Assembly: GCF_001839655.2 (NCBI RefSeq)
Contig: NZ_CP056087.1
Coordinates: forward strand, 1,922,001-1,986,000
Length of the DNA: 64,000 nt
DNA from: Pseudomonas argentinensis
GTDB taxonomy: Bacteria > Pseudomonadota > Gammaproteobacteria > Pseudomonadales > Pseudomonadaceae
Direction of reading: 5' to 3'
Shown here in pieces: positions 1-14,433 of this stretch. The translations under genes and the position numbers were made by a program. Every line of letters begins with the position of its first letter. Within the stretch, counting starts at the first letter, position 1. The notes beneath the pieces were generated by a model, which searched no databases, was not told where the DNA came from, and saw only the letters and a program-made list of their open reading frames with translations.

Positions 1-1624
<1,624 letters not shown>

Positions 1625-1748
1625 GCGCGGCGGGACCCTTCTGGCGTCTGATCGGAAAAGCCGAGCAGTATAACCAACCGCCGTGCAGTTTTCCTCCGCT
1701 GTCGCGGCTATCGGTCGCGCTGAAAAAGGCCGTCAGGGCGGGGAGAGA

Positions 1749-2156
1749 TCAGCGGCGCGGCGGGAGCAGGCGATTGAGGCGCGCCTGCAGGCGGCGCTTG
1801 AGCTCGGCTTCGATCTGCGGCACGAAATCGTCGATCACATCCTGCAGCAGCAGTTGCGCCGCGGCGCGCAGCTCGGTGTCCAGGCGGTTGATCTCGTTGT
1901 CGCGGCCGATGGCGCGCTGCACGGTCTGGCGCAACTCGTCTTCCGAGGCGATCCCGGTTGCGCTGCCGGGCGCGGCGGGTTGCGCGGCGATTACCGGCTC
2001 GGGGGCGCGAACCACCTCGGAGAGCAGGGGAATGTCGTCCGGTTCGAACCTGTCGGTGAGCAGCGGCGGGTCGAGGTCGTCGTCGAGCAGCTCGCGAATC
2101 GATTCGAGATCGCTCAGCAGGGCGCCGGGTTTGTGGGGCGGGTTCAGGTTGTCCAT
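1749..2156 (-). CDS. Conserved small protein between holC and valS
   Basis: A 135-residue acidic protein (MDNLNPPHKPGALLSDLESI...) on the minus strand, 9 bases after the holC stop and upstream of valS. Residues 1-60 are rich in Asp, Leu and Pro. The C-terminal half is helical and Arg-rich (LKRRLQARLNRLLPPRR), with an amphipathic segment around DVIDDFVPQIEAEL. I see no enzymatic motif, signal peptide or membrane segment. A gene of this size occupies this position in other Pseudomonas genomes. Its link to the DNA polymerase chi subunit gene is positional only and I assign no function. Confidence 0.85.
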   Translation of the reverse strand: MDNLNPPHKPGALLSDLESIRELLDDDLDPPLLTDRFEPDDIPLLSEVVRAPEPVIAAQPAAPGSATGIASEDELRQTVQRAIGRDNEINRLDTELRAAAQLLLQDVIDDFVPQIEAELKRRLQARLNRLLPPRR

Positions 2157-2165
2157 GGCAGGGGT

Positions 2166-2585
2166 CTACAGTTCGACACGTTTGGGATCATAGCCGCGTT
2201 GCCGGTAGCTGCGGAAATTCTCCCGGCAGGCGGCCAGCAGGTCGGGTTCCTGGTTGACGATCTCGATCACCCGGCTGAACCGGTCGATATGCGGGCTGAG
2301 GGCGCTGCTGAGGTTGATCAGCACCGCTTGCTGCGCCGCCGGTTCCTCGTCCAGACCGATCACCACGGACGCGTGGGGATCGTCCTGATGCAGGCCGTGG
2401 GGAATGAAGCTCTCCTGGCGGACACGCCAGAGCAGCTCGTCGAGTTCGTGGCATTGCGCGTTGTCGCGACCGCGCAGAAACACCGGCAGACCGGCTCGCC
2501 AGGCTTTGCCGGCGAGCTGGCAGGCAGCGCGCAGGCGTTCGGCTGGAGTGGCCGACGACAGTACGTAGAATTCGATTCGGGGCAT
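2166..2585 (-). CDS. holC: DNA polymerase III subunit chi
   Basis: The chi subunit of the clamp-loader complex of the replicative polymerase; it binds psi and the C-terminus of single-stranded DNA-binding protein. The 139-residue protein begins MPRIEFYVLSS and has the family landmarks: CQLAGKAWRAG early on, a W-R pair in ELLWRVRQESFIPHG, and a C-terminal helix after VIEIVNQEPDLLAACRENF. Length and position between pepA and valS match the Pseudomonas holC gene. The ATG at 2585 is the only start that gives the family N-terminus. Confidence 0.93.
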   Translation of the reverse strand: MPRIEFYVLSSATPAERLRAACQLAGKAWRAGLPVFLRGRDNAQCHELDELLWRVRQESFIPHGLHQDDPHASVVIGLDEEPAAQQAVLINLSSALSPHIDRFSRVIEIVNQEPDLLAACRENFRSYRQRGYDPKRVEL

Positions 2586-2600
2586 GGCGGCAAGTGTCGG

Positions 2601-2624
2601 GCTTCAAGCGGCAAGCTTCAAGCG
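2601..2624. repeat. Short direct repeat in the pepA-holC gap
   Basis: The ten bases GCTTCAAGCG occur twice, at 2601-2610 and 2615-2624, giving a 14-base period in the gap between pepA and holC. Similar AAGCTTCAAGC-type runs occur between genes in pseudomonads as far as I recall. I see no function for it. Confidence 0.4.
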
Positions 2625-2667
2625 AAAAGCGCAGTGGACGGTTTCGAGCAGGGCAGGAGTGACAGGC

Positions 2668-2693
2668 GAGGGTGGCCGGGAGTGGCCACCCTC
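2668..2693. terminator. Hairpin downstream of pepA
   Basis: A perfect 10-base inverted repeat (GAGGGTGGCC / GGCCACCCTC, loop of 6) lies 15 bases past the pepA stop on the minus strand. No run of T follows, so it may be an attenuator or an mRNA 3'-end stabiliser between pepA and holC rather than a strong intrinsic terminator. Confidence 0.45.
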
Positions 2694-2707
2694 AGCAGCG
2701 CTGGTGG

Positions 2708-5442
<2,735 letters not shown>

Positions 5443-5456
<14 letters not shown>

Positions 5457-6510
5457 GCTGGATCGTTACATCGGCGTGCAGGTGCTGTTCGCCATTCTGG
5501 CTGTGCTCGGCATCATCGTCGGCCTGGCCCTGCTGTTCGCGCTGATCGATGAGCTGGGCGACATCGAAGGCAACTATGGCATCGGCGATGCGCTTTGGTA
5601 CGTACTGCTGACCGCGCCGCGGCGCATCTACGACATGCTGCCGATGGCGGCGCTGGTGGGTTGCCTGATCGGCCTGGGTACGCTGGCCAGCAACAGCGAG
5701 CTGACCATCATGCGCGCGGCCGGCGTGTCCATCGGGCGTATCGTCTGGGGCGTGATGAAGCCCATGCTGGCGCTGATGCTGGTGGGCATTCTGATCGGCG
5801 AGTACCTGGCGCCCTGGACCGAAAACCAGGCCCAGGCCAGCCGTGCCATGGCCCAGGGTGGTGGCGAAGCGCAGACCGCAAAGCGCGGCATGTGGCACCG
5901 TCAGGGACAGGAGTTCGTGCACATCAATGCCGTGCAGCCCGGTGGCGTGCTGTTCGGGGTGACCCGCTATCGCTTCGATGACGAGCGCCGCCTGGAGTCG
6001 TCCAGCTTCGCCCGCCGCGCCACCTACGAAGGCAGCTATTGGGAGCTGGAGGATGTGGCGACCACGCTGTTCCATGATCGCCGCACCGAAGTCGTCAAGG
6101 CACCGACCGAACGCTGGGATATCGAGCTCAGCCCGCAGTTGCTCGGCACCGTGGTGCTGGAGCCCGAGGCGCTGTCGATCACCGGCTTGTGGAGCTACAT
6201 CCATTACCTGAAAGAGCAGGGCCTGAACAACGGCAATTACTGGCTGGCGTTCTGGACCAAGGTGCTGCAGCCGCTGGTCACCGCCGCGCTGGTATTGATG
6301 GCCATCTCCTTCATCTTCGGCCCGCTGCGTTCGGTCACCCTCGGCCAGCGGGTATTCACCGGTGTGCTGGTGGGCTTCGTGTTCCGTATCGCCCAGGATC
6401 TGCTCGGCCCATCGAGCCTGGTGTTCGGCTTCTCGCCTCTGGTGGCGGTGCTGCTTCCAGCGAGCATCTGCGCCATCGCCGGCCTCTGGCTGCTGCGCCG
6501 GGCTGGCTGA
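5443..6510 (+). CDS. lptG: LPS export ABC transporter permease LptG
   Basis: Partner permease of LptF in the lipopolysaccharide export complex. The 355-residue protein (MLVVKLDRYIGVQVLFAIL...) has the same six-segment plan as LptF with a periplasmic jelly-roll region between the third and fourth segments. The segment LTIMRAAGVSIGRIVW is the cytoplasmic coupling region contacting LptB. The ATG lies inside the 3' end of lptF. A hairpin with GC-rich arms follows the stop, ending the two-gene unit. Confidence 0.95.
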
Positions 6511-6519
6511 TCCCACTGT

Positions 6520-6544
6520 GCCCTCTCCCATCAGTGGAGAGGGC
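6520..6544. terminator. Terminator-like hairpin after lptG
   Basis: A perfect 9-base stem (GCCCTCTCC / GGAGAGGGC, loop of 7) begins 9 bases after the lptG stop. It sits between the convergent lptG and RDD-family genes and could serve either. The T-run is weak (GCAGTTT). Confidence 0.6.
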
Positions 6545-6581
6545 GCAGTTTCGCGGTAATTCGAATCTCTGCCGACCCTTG

Positions 6582-7076
6582 TTATTTGCGGTGCGCGTGC
6601 TTGGGCAGGCGCACGATCACAGTATTGGAATACAGGTCATGCCAGCTGCGCTTGCGCTTGTCGACCAGCATCCACAGAAAACCCAGCCCCAGCGTCAGCC
6701 ATGACAGGATGGCGATCAGAAAGCGCAGCAGCGCCTGCCACAGGCTGATCGCCGTGCCATCGGCGTTCTGCACGCGAATGCCCCACACCTGCATGCCCAA
6801 GGTCTGGCCGCCGTGGGTCCAGAACTTGGCGAAGAAGCCGAACAGGCTCAGCAGCAACAGGCTGGAGAGCAGTGGGTCATGGTCCAGGGCGCCCGCATCC
6901 GCCCATTGCCGCAGCTGCGCTTCGCCGTAGATGGCCATCTGGATCAGTTTGTAGATGAAGCCCACGACGATCAGCAGCGCGATGCACAGGAAGCCGTCGT
7001 ACAAGATGGCTGCCAGGCGCCGGCCAGGGCCGGCCGGGGGAAAGTCGCCTTGCGGGCGTAGTGCGGATCTTGGCAT
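6582..7076 (-). CDS. RDD family membrane protein
   Basis: A 164-residue inner-membrane protein (MPRSALRPQGDFPPAGPGRR...). The RDD family is named for conserved Arg and Asp residues; here the first conserved Arg/Asp pair is in RRLAAILYDGFLCI. Three hydrophobic segments are visible: about residues 24-45, 72-88 and 113-136. The motif KFWTHGGQTLGMQVWGIRV and the C-terminal RKRSWHDLYSNT are typical of the family. The substrate is unknown, although some relatives act as cation exchangers. A gene of this type sits next to lptG in other pseudomonads. Confidence 0.88.
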   Translation of the reverse strand: MPRSALRPQGDFPPAGPGRRLAAILYDGFLCIALLIVVGFIYKLIQMAIYGEAQLRQWADAGALDHDPLLSSLLLLSLFGFFAKFWTHGGQTLGMQVWGIRVQNADGTAISLWQALLRFLIAILSWLTLGLGFLWMLVDKRKRSWHDLYSNTVIVRLPKHAHRK

Positions 7077-7129
7077 ATCGGGTTCGCATGCATAAGGGCG
7101 GTTAAAGCACGGATACTAAGTTGCAGGTA

Positions 7130-7163
7130 TAAAAAAACCCCTGACGTGAGTCAGGGGTTTTTT
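7130..7163. terminator. Bidirectional terminator after the cold-shock gene
   Basis: The stem AACCCCTGAC / GTCAGGGGTT with a four-base loop is flanked by A7 on one side and T6 on the other, so it can end transcription in either direction. It lies 12 bases past the stop of the minus-strand cold-shock gene. Confidence 0.9.
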
Positions 7164-7174
7164 CAAACAGCGGC

Positions 7175-7387
7175 TTATTCCTGGATTTGAACCTGGTCAG
7201 CCTGCATGCCTTTTTGACCTTGTACAGCAACGAAGCTAACTTTCTGGCCTTCTTTCAGGCTCTTGAAGCCGTTACCTTCGATAGCGCGGAAATGTACGAA
7301 CAGATCCGGACCGCTTTCTGGAGTGATAAAACCAAAACCTTTCTCGTCGTTAAACCACTTGACGGTACCGTTCTGACGATTCGACAT
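7175..7387 (-). CDS. Cold-shock domain protein (CspA family)
   Basis: A 70-residue single-stranded nucleic-acid-binding protein that acts as an RNA chaperone. The OB-fold motifs RNP1 (KGFGFIT) and RNP2 (LFVHF) are intact, and the start [14 protein letters not shown] is the family hallmark. The start codon is preceded by AAGGATAAG, a reasonable ribosome-binding site. A strong terminator follows. It resembles the CapB/CspD-like proteins of Pseudomonas; I cannot say from this sequence whether it is cold-induced or constitutive. Confidence 0.95.
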   Translation of the reverse strand: MSNRQNGTVKWFNDEKGFGFITPESGPDLFVHFRAIEGNGFKSLKEGQKVSFVAVQGQKGMQADQVQIQE

Positions 7388-7730
7388 GTCTCTTATCCTT
7401 GGAACTAGAGTTGATGACAGCCTCCATGTGTAGAGGACTGAAGACTGGTTGCAAGGAGTGATGGAAGTCGAACGGGATGTAGCGGATCTAGGGCGATCTA
7501 CTGCATCAGGTCACGATTCTCGGCGACCCATGCAAACACAGTGGCTGAACTCTACGCTAACTTTTAGGCAAATGCCAACCCTTCGGACACGCATAAACCC
7601 ACGTAATGATCGCGAGGCTTTGTCCGAATTGCAGATGGGTTTTTATAATGGCTCAAGCCTGTGCAGCGAGGCGATGCACGGCACTGTTTCAGTGCGAACT
7701 GTCACAAGTTGGCAACAGTAGAAGGATATA
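7388..7730. other. Intergenic region upstream of the cold-shock gene
   Basis: About 340 bases between the cold-shock gene and tRNA-Leu, with no convincing gene. It probably contains the cold-shock promoter and a long 5' leader, which would be usual for CspA-type genes. I could not pick out a confident promoter. A 90-codon open frame on the plus strand (7449-7721) has no family resemblance and no usable ribosome-binding site. Confidence 0.5.
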
Positions 7731-7815
7731 TGGTGCCCCGGGGGAGACTCGAACTCCCACTTCTTTCGAAAACGGATTTTGAATCCGCCGCGTCTACCGG
7801 TTCCGCCACCGGGGC
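7731..7815 (-). tRNA. tRNA-Leu (anticodon CAA)
   Basis: The reverse strand reads GCCCCGG at its 5' end, an anticodon loop TTCAAAA with anticodon CAA, a long class II variable arm, the T-arm GGGAGTTCGAGTCTCCC, and a 3' acceptor CCGGGGC-A with an encoded CCA. Its length of 85 bases fits tRNA-Leu. It lies just upstream of queA on the opposite strand. Confidence 0.96.
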
Positions 7816-7928
7816 ACAATGGCGGCGCAGTATAGGGAGCAAGATGCCGTTGGTCAATGCGCTTGCGTGGTCAGCGTAGGCGAATTCCGGTAAGCTGCTC
7901 TGCCCTGCAGTACGACACCTTTTCGATC

Positions 7929-10108
<2,180 letters not shown>

Positions 10109-10146
10109 TTTCCGATGGTCAAAAGATCTTTCAACAGGAGTATCAA

Positions 10147-10482
10147 ATGAGCTTTTTTATTCCCGCTGCCTACGCTGATGCCGCTGGCCCTGCTGCCGGC
10201 CCGGCTGGTACCGGTTTCGAGTGGATCTTCCTGATCGGCTTCCTGGTCATCTTCTACCTGATGATCTGGCGTCCCCAGGCCAAGCGCGCCAAGGAGCACA
10301 AGAACCTGCTCGGCAACCTGCAGAAGGGTGACGAAGTGGTAACCAGCGGCGGCATCGCCGGCAAGGTTTCCAAGGTCAGCGATGACTTCGTGGTCATCGA
10401 AGTGTCCGACACCGTCGAGCTGAAGATCCAGAAAGCAGCCGTTGCGGCAACCCTGCCCAAAGGTACGCTGAAAGCCATCTGA
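10147..10482 (+). CDS. yajC: Preprotein translocase subunit YajC
   Basis: Small inner-membrane partner of SecDF in the Sec holotranslocon. The 111-residue protein starts MSFFIPAAYADAAGPA at 10147, with AACAGGAG about 7 bases upstream. A single membrane segment at about residues 27-45 (IFLIGFLVIFYLMIW) is followed by the conserved RPQAKRAKEHK and the soluble C-terminal domain with GDEVVTSGGIAGKV. The frame is open far upstream into tgt, but that is not coding for YajC. It is followed by secD and secF, the conserved order. Confidence 0.95.
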   Translation: MSFFIPAAYADAAGPAAGPAGTGFEWIFLIGFLVIFYLMIWRPQAKRAKEHKNLLGNLQKGDEVVTSGGIAGKVSKVSDDFVVIEVSDTVELKIQKAAVAATLPKGTLKAI

Positions 10483-10487
10483 TCACG

Positions 10488-10643
10488 GTTGAAAAACGAC
10501 CTGCGTTGCCATCGCTGCGTTAGATACAGGCTCGGAATGCGCATTTGCACCGGTAAAGTCGTTCGCGACTCCGAGCACTTCCTCGCCTGTACCTGTGGGC
10601 CGCCATCGGCCTGGCGCTGGCCGCCTCGTCTAGGGTTTTCAGC
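10488..10643 (+). repeat. Structured intergenic repeat, copy A
   Basis: A 156-base element beginning 5 bases after the yajC stop. The ends are short imperfect inverted repeats (GTTGAAAA near 10488 and TTTTCAGC ending at 10643). Inside are the nested arms ACAGGC / GCCTGT (10526-10531 and 10585-10590) and GCTCGGA / TCCGAGC (10530-10536 and 10570-10576), around a core with CATTTGCACCGGTAAAGT. The order of blocks (ACCTGCG, CTGCGTTA, CTCGGAATGC, ACTCCGAG, CTCGCCTG) matches the elements at 30441-30587 and, reversed, 14319-14431. No coding sense is apparent. Confidence 0.6.
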
Positions 10644-10678
10644 GGTCTGTTAAGTCTCTGTTGCAGTTTTATCCATCC

Positions 10679-10703
10679 CGCGGGGCGCATATTGCGCCCC
10701 GCG
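10679..10703. terminator. Strong hairpin upstream of secD
   Basis: A perfect 11-base stem CGCGGGGCGCA / TGCGCCCCGCG with loop TAT lies 22 bases before the secD start. No T-run follows, so it may act as an mRNA structure or a partial terminator between yajC and secD. Confidence 0.5.
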
Positions 10704-10725
10704 TCATAAGCGGGCGGCGTCATTC

Positions 10726-12594
10726 ATGCTCAACAAATACCCTTTGTGGAAGTACCTGCTGATCGCAGCTGTGCTGATCGTCAGTCTGATTTATTCCGCA
10801 CCCAATCTTTACCCCGATGATCCGGCGATCCAGATCAGCGGGGCCAGTTCGGCGCAGACCATCGCGCAGGCCGATCTCGACCGCGTCAGCAGGGCGCTGA
10901 CCGAGGCGGGGATCGAGGTCAAGGCATCGAACGTGGGCGAGCAGGGCCGCAGCGGCCTGATTCGCCTGGTCAGCCAGGGCGACCAGCTGCCAGCCAAGGA
11001 TGTCGTGCGCAAGACCCTGGGCGACAATTTCGTGGTGGCCCTGAACCTTGCCCAGACCACGCCCGAGTGGCTGCGCAGTCTCGGCGCGAGCCCCATGAAG
11101 CTGGGTCTCGACCTCTCCGGTGGTGTGCACTTCCTGCTCGAAGTCGACATGGACAAGGCCTTGGAAGTGCGTCGCCAGGTCTACGAGGGCGAACTCAAGA
11201 GCCTGCTGCGCAAGGAGCGTGTGCGTTATCGCAGCATGCCGCAGCAAGGTGGCGCCATTCAGCTGGGCTTCGCTGACGCCGAGACGCTGGCCAAGGCCGA
11301 GCAACTGATTCGCAAGGATTACAACGATTTCGAACTCAACGCCCAGGAGCGTGGTGGCCAGCAGGTGTTGCGTGTCACCCTGACGCCGGCCAAGATCGCG
11401 GAAATTCGCGAGTACTCGATTCGCCAGAACTTGACCACGGTGCGTAACCGGGTCAACGAGCTCGGCGTCGCCGAGCCACTGGTGCAACGCCAGGGTGCCA
11501 ATCGCATCGTGGTCGAGCTGCCGGGTGTGCAGGACACGGCCGAAGCCAAGCGTATCCTCGGCAAGACCGCCAACCTGGAGTTCCGTCTGGCGGCCGACCC
11601 GAATGCGCCGCGTGGCACCACCGAGCAGTTCGGCTTCCGCGAGGAAGGCCGCCCGCCGGTGCAGCTCGAGCGTGAGCTGATCATCACCGGTGACCAGGTG
11701 ACCGACGCCCAGGCCAGCTTCGACGAGAACGGTCGCCCGCAGGTCAACATCCGCCTGGATGGCCACGGTGGTGACCTGATGAACCGCGCCACCCGCAGCA
11801 ACGTCGGGCGCAGCATGGCGGTGATCTTCATCGAGCAGCGCCCGCAGACCCGCTACGTGAAGCAGATGGTCGACGGCGTCGAACAGGAAGTGCAGGTCGA
11901 CTCCTTCAAGGAGGAGAAGCAGATCATCAGCCTGGCGACCATCCAGTCGCCGCTGGGCAGCCAGTTCCGCATTACCGGTCTGAACGGCCAGGGTGAGTCG
12001 TCCGAGCTTGCGCTGTTGTTGCGCGCCGGTGGCCTGGCCGCGCCAATGTACTTTGCCGAAGAGCGCACCATCGGCCCGAGCCTGGGTGCCGAGAACATCG
12101 TCAAGGGCATCGAATCCACCGAGTGGGCGATGGTCTTCGTGTCGTTGTTCATCATCGCCATCTACCGTTTCTTCGGTGTCCTGGCCACCATCGCCCTGGC
12201 GTTCAACCTGACCCTGCTGGTCGGCCTGATGTCGGTGATCGGTGCAACGCTCACCCTGCCAGGCATTGCCGGTATCGTGCTGACCCTGGGCATGGCGGTC
12301 GATGCCAACGTGCTGATCTTCTCGCGGATTCGCGAGGAGCTGGCCAAGGGCCTGAGCGTTCAGCGGGCGATCCATGAAGGTTTCGATCGCGCCTACTCGG
12401 CAATTCTCGACAGTAACCTGACCACGCTGCTGGTCGGCGCGATTCTGTTCGGGCTGGGTACTGGTCCGGTGAAAGGCTTCGCTGTGACCCTGTCGCTGGG
12501 CATCGTCACCTCGATGTTCACCGCGATCATGTTCACTCGCGGCATGGTCAACCTGATCTTCGGTGGCCGTAACTTCAAGAAACTGTGGATTTGA
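10726..12594 (+). CDS. secD: Protein translocase subunit SecD
   Basis: Inner-membrane RND-family protein that uses the proton gradient to pull exported proteins into the periplasm. The 622-residue protein has one N-terminal membrane segment (about residues 8-25), a large periplasmic region, and five C-terminal segments. Landmarks are KLGLDLSGGVHFLLEVD near residue 125, and the D4-type segment with GMAVDANVLIFSRIREE, where the Asp and Arg take part in proton transfer. The length fits proteobacterial SecD. It is followed 9 bases later by secF. Confidence 0.96.
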   Translation: MLNKYPLWKYLLIAAVLIVSLIYSAPNLYPDDPAIQISGASSAQTIAQADLDRVSRALTEAGIEVKASNVGEQGRSGLIRLVSQGDQLPAKDVVRKTLGDNFVVALNLAQTTPEWLRSLGASPMKLGLDLSGGVHFLLEVDMDKALEVRRQVYEGELKSLLRKERVRYRSMPQQGGAIQLGFADAETLAKAEQLIRKDYNDFELNAQERGGQQVLRVTLTPAKIAEIREYSIRQNLTTVRNRVNELGVAEPLVQRQGANRIVVELPGVQDTAEAKRILGKTANLEFRLAADPNAPRGTTEQFGFREEGRPPVQLERELIITGDQVTDAQASFDENGRPQVNIRLDGHGGDLMNRATRSNVGRSMAVIFIEQRPQTRYVKQMVDGVEQEVQVDSFKEEKQIISLATIQSPLGSQFRITGLNGQGESSELALLLRAGGLAAPMYFAEERTIGPSLGAENIVKGIESTEWAMVFVSLFIIAIYRFFGVLATIALAFNLTLLVGLMSVIGATLTLPGIAGIVLTLGMAVDANVLIFSRIREELAKGLSVQRAIHEGFDRAYSAILDSNLTTLLVGAILFGLGTGPVKGFAVTLSLGIVTSMFTAIMFTRGMVNLIFGGRNFKKLWI

Positions 12595-12603
12595 GGTGAG
12601 ATC

Positions 12604-13524
12604 ATGAAGTTACCTTCACGAATTCCGTTCATGGCGATACGCAACATCGCGTTCGCCGTCACCGTGGTTATCAGCCTTATCGGTCTGGGTAGCCTGTTCA
12701 AACATGGTCTTAATTTCGGTCTGGATTTCACCGGCGGAACGTTGATCGAGCTGACCTACGAGCAGCCGGCGGATCTGGAGCTGATCAAGCGCGAGCTGGG
12801 TCAGGCCGGTTACGCTGACGCCGTGGTGCAGAGCTTCGGTTCCACCACCGACGTACTGGTGCGCCTGGCCGGCGACTCGCCCGATCTGGGCAACGAAGTG
12901 GCCAGCGCGCTGCGCAAGATCGACACCGAGACCTCGTTCGAGGTCAAGCGCGTCGAGTTCGTCGGCCCGCAGGTGGGCGAGGAGCTGCGTGACCAGGGTG
13001 GCCTGGCCATGCTGCTGGCGCTGGGCGGCATCTTGCTGTACCTGGCCTTTCGTTTTCAATGGAAGTTCGGTGTCGGCGCGGTCGGTTCCCTGGCGCACGA
13101 CATCATTGTCACCCTTGGCATACTGGCATTCTTCAAGGTGCCCTTCGACTTGACCGTGCTGGCTGCGGTGCTGGCGATGGTGGGCTACTCGCTGAACGAC
13201 ACCATCATCATCTACGACCGGATTCGCGAGAACTTCCGGATGATGCGCAAGGCCGACATCATCGAGAACATCGATGTCTCGGTGACCCAGACCCTGCTGC
13301 GTACCATTGCCACCTCGCTGTCGACCGCCCTGGCGCTGATCGCGTTGCTGGTGTTCGGTGGCGACAGCCTGGGCGGCTTCGCGCTGACCCTGCTTATCGG
13401 TGTGGTAGTGGGTACCTACTCTTCGGTGTACATCAGTGCGCCGGTGCTGATCTGGCTGAAGTTGACCTCCGAGGACCTGATCCCTCCGGCCACTGATGCC
13501 GAGGGTGTCGACGAGCGCCCATAA
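12604..13524 (+). CDS. secF: Protein translocase subunit SecF
   Basis: Partner of SecD in the SecDF complex. The 306-residue protein has an N-terminal membrane segment, the SecF signature FGLDFTGGTLIEL, a small periplasmic domain, and five C-terminal segments including VGYSLNDTIIIYDRIREN, equivalent to the SecD proton-path helix. It starts at an ATG after GAGGTGAG. An intrinsic terminator follows at 13561-13590, ending the yajC-secD-secF unit. Confidence 0.96.
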   Translation: MKLPSRIPFMAIRNIAFAVTVVISLIGLGSLFKHGLNFGLDFTGGTLIELTYEQPADLELIKRELGQAGYADAVVQSFGSTTDVLVRLAGDSPDLGNEVASALRKIDTETSFEVKRVEFVGPQVGEELRDQGGLAMLLALGGILLYLAFRFQWKFGVGAVGSLAHDIIVTLGILAFFKVPFDLTVLAAVLAMVGYSLNDTIIIYDRIRENFRMMRKADIIENIDVSVTQTLLRTIATSLSTALALIALLVFGGDSLGGFALTLLIGVVVGTYSSVYISAPVLIWLKLTSEDLIPPATDAEGVDERP

Positions 13525-13560
13525 AGCGTGATTCGCTCATCATCTGTGCTGCATTAAAGG

Positions 13561-13590
13561 CGGGCGACAAGGGAACTTGTCGCCCGTTTT
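13561..13590 (+). terminator. Intrinsic terminator after secF
   Basis: The perfect 10-base stem CGGGCGACAA / TTGTCGCCCG with a six-base loop is followed directly by TTTT. It lies 36 bases past the secF stop. Confidence 0.9.
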
Positions 13591-13651
13591 ACATTTCCAA
13601 GGCTGGGAGTAGGGCGCATATAGGCGCTGCAGTTGTGATCAGGAGAATCGC

Positions 13652-14194
13652 ATGAACAAGTCATTGTTGGTTGGTGCTGTGCTGGGTGCCGTTGGTGTCA
13701 CTGCAGGTGGTGCTGTCGCGACCTATAGCATGGTGAGCGGACCCAAGTACGCCGAGGTTCTGGCGGTCAAGCCGGTGACCGAGACCATCAAGACCCCCCG
13801 TGAAGAATGCCGTGACGTGGCCGTTACCCGTCAGCGCCCGGTACAGGATCAGCATCAGATCGCCGGTACCGCTATCGGCGCCGTGGTCGGTGGTCTATTG
13901 GGTAACCAGGTAGGCGGCGGTAATGGCAAGAAGATCGCTACCGTGGCAGGCGCGGTGGGCGGCGGTTATGCCGGCAACAAGGTGCAGGAAGGCATGCAGG
14001 CGCGTGACACCTACACCACTACCGAAACCCGCTGCAAGACCGTCCACGACACCAGTGAGAAGATCGTCGGCTACGACGTCAAATACGACCTGGATGGCAA
14101 GGTAGGCCGTGTGCGCATGGACGAAGAGCCGGGCAGCAAGATTCCGGTTCGCGACGGCAAGCTGGTACTGGCTGACTCCGAGTCGGGCGAGTGA
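13652..14194 (+). CDS. Glycine-zipper 2TM domain envelope protein
   Basis: A 180-residue protein with an N-terminal hydrophobic signal/anchor (MNKSLLVGAVLGAVGVTAGG) and a central glycine zipper, AGTAIGAVVGGLLGNQVGGG followed by a second GAVGGGYAGN run, at about residues 70-112. The Rick_17kDa_Anti/SlyB-type zipper is thought to insert in the envelope. The C-terminal domain (about 115-170) is charged and soluble. There is no lipobox Cys, so it is probably not a lipoprotein. A homologue sits between secF and suhB in other pseudomonads. Function is not established. Two terminators follow it. Confidence 0.85.
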   Translation: MNKSLLVGAVLGAVGVTAGGAVATYSMVSGPKYAEVLAVKPVTETIKTPREECRDVAVTRQRPVQDQHQIAGTAIGAVVGGLLGNQVGGGNGKKIATVAGAVGGGYAGNKVQEGMQARDTYTTTETRCKTVHDTSEKIVGYDVKYDLDGKVGRVRMDEEPGSKIPVRDGKLVLADSESGE

Positions 14195-14213
14195 TCCGCT
14201 CGGCGGGCTGAAG

Positions 14214-14240
14214 AAAAGGCGCTCCCGAGAGCGCCTTTTT
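14214..14240. terminator. Intrinsic terminator after the glycine-zipper gene
   Basis: The stem AAGGCGCTC / GAGCGCCTT with a CCGA loop and a run of five T lies 20 bases past the stop at 14194. Confidence 0.9.
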
Positions 14241-14250
14241 CATGGGCGAT

Positions 14251-14278
14251 AAAAAACCGGCCTTGGGCCGGTTTTTTT
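14251..14278. terminator. Second terminator, bidirectional
   Basis: The stem CCGGCC / GGCCGG is flanked by A6 on the left and T7 on the right, so it can act on transcripts from both the glycine-zipper gene and the convergent suhB gene. Confidence 0.85.
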
Positions 14279-14318
14279 GATTCAGGTCTTCAAGGTCTAG
14301 CGAGCTAGAGCCATGCGG

Positions 14319-14431
14319 GGCCTAGGCGGCCCTGAAAAACAGGCGGGGGAAGCGGAGTGTACTTTTGTACAGGAGCGTTCCGAGCCTGCTTTTAGCGCCG
14401 CAGTGCCGACGCGCAGCAGACTTTCGCCAGC
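14319..14431 (-). repeat. Structured intergenic repeat, copy C
   Basis: Read on the minus strand, this element starts directly after the suhB stop. It shows the same block order as the element after yajC (10488-10643) and the one after bamB (30441-30587): GGCTCGGAACGCTC, a palindromic core, ACTCCGC, and CGCCTG. The core here is TGTAC-TTTT-GTACA (14358-14371), enclosed by AACAGGC and GCCTGCTT arms. The core stem differs in sequence from the 30.5-kb copy but keeps its pairing. Confidence 0.55.
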
Positions 14432-14433
14432 CC

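Noticed and set aside
7449-7721. A 90-codon plus-strand frame upstream of tRNA-Leu
   Set aside because: It has no ribosome-binding site, no family resemblance, and overlaps the probable leader of the cold-shock gene.
10720-12375. A 551-codon minus-strand open frame opposite secD
   Set aside because: It covers the SecD gene antisense and its translation has no recognisable features. The same applies to long antisense frames at 2672-4300, 5251-6531, 17617-19785, 20202-21758, 26731-28554, 29057-30808 and 60957-63059.
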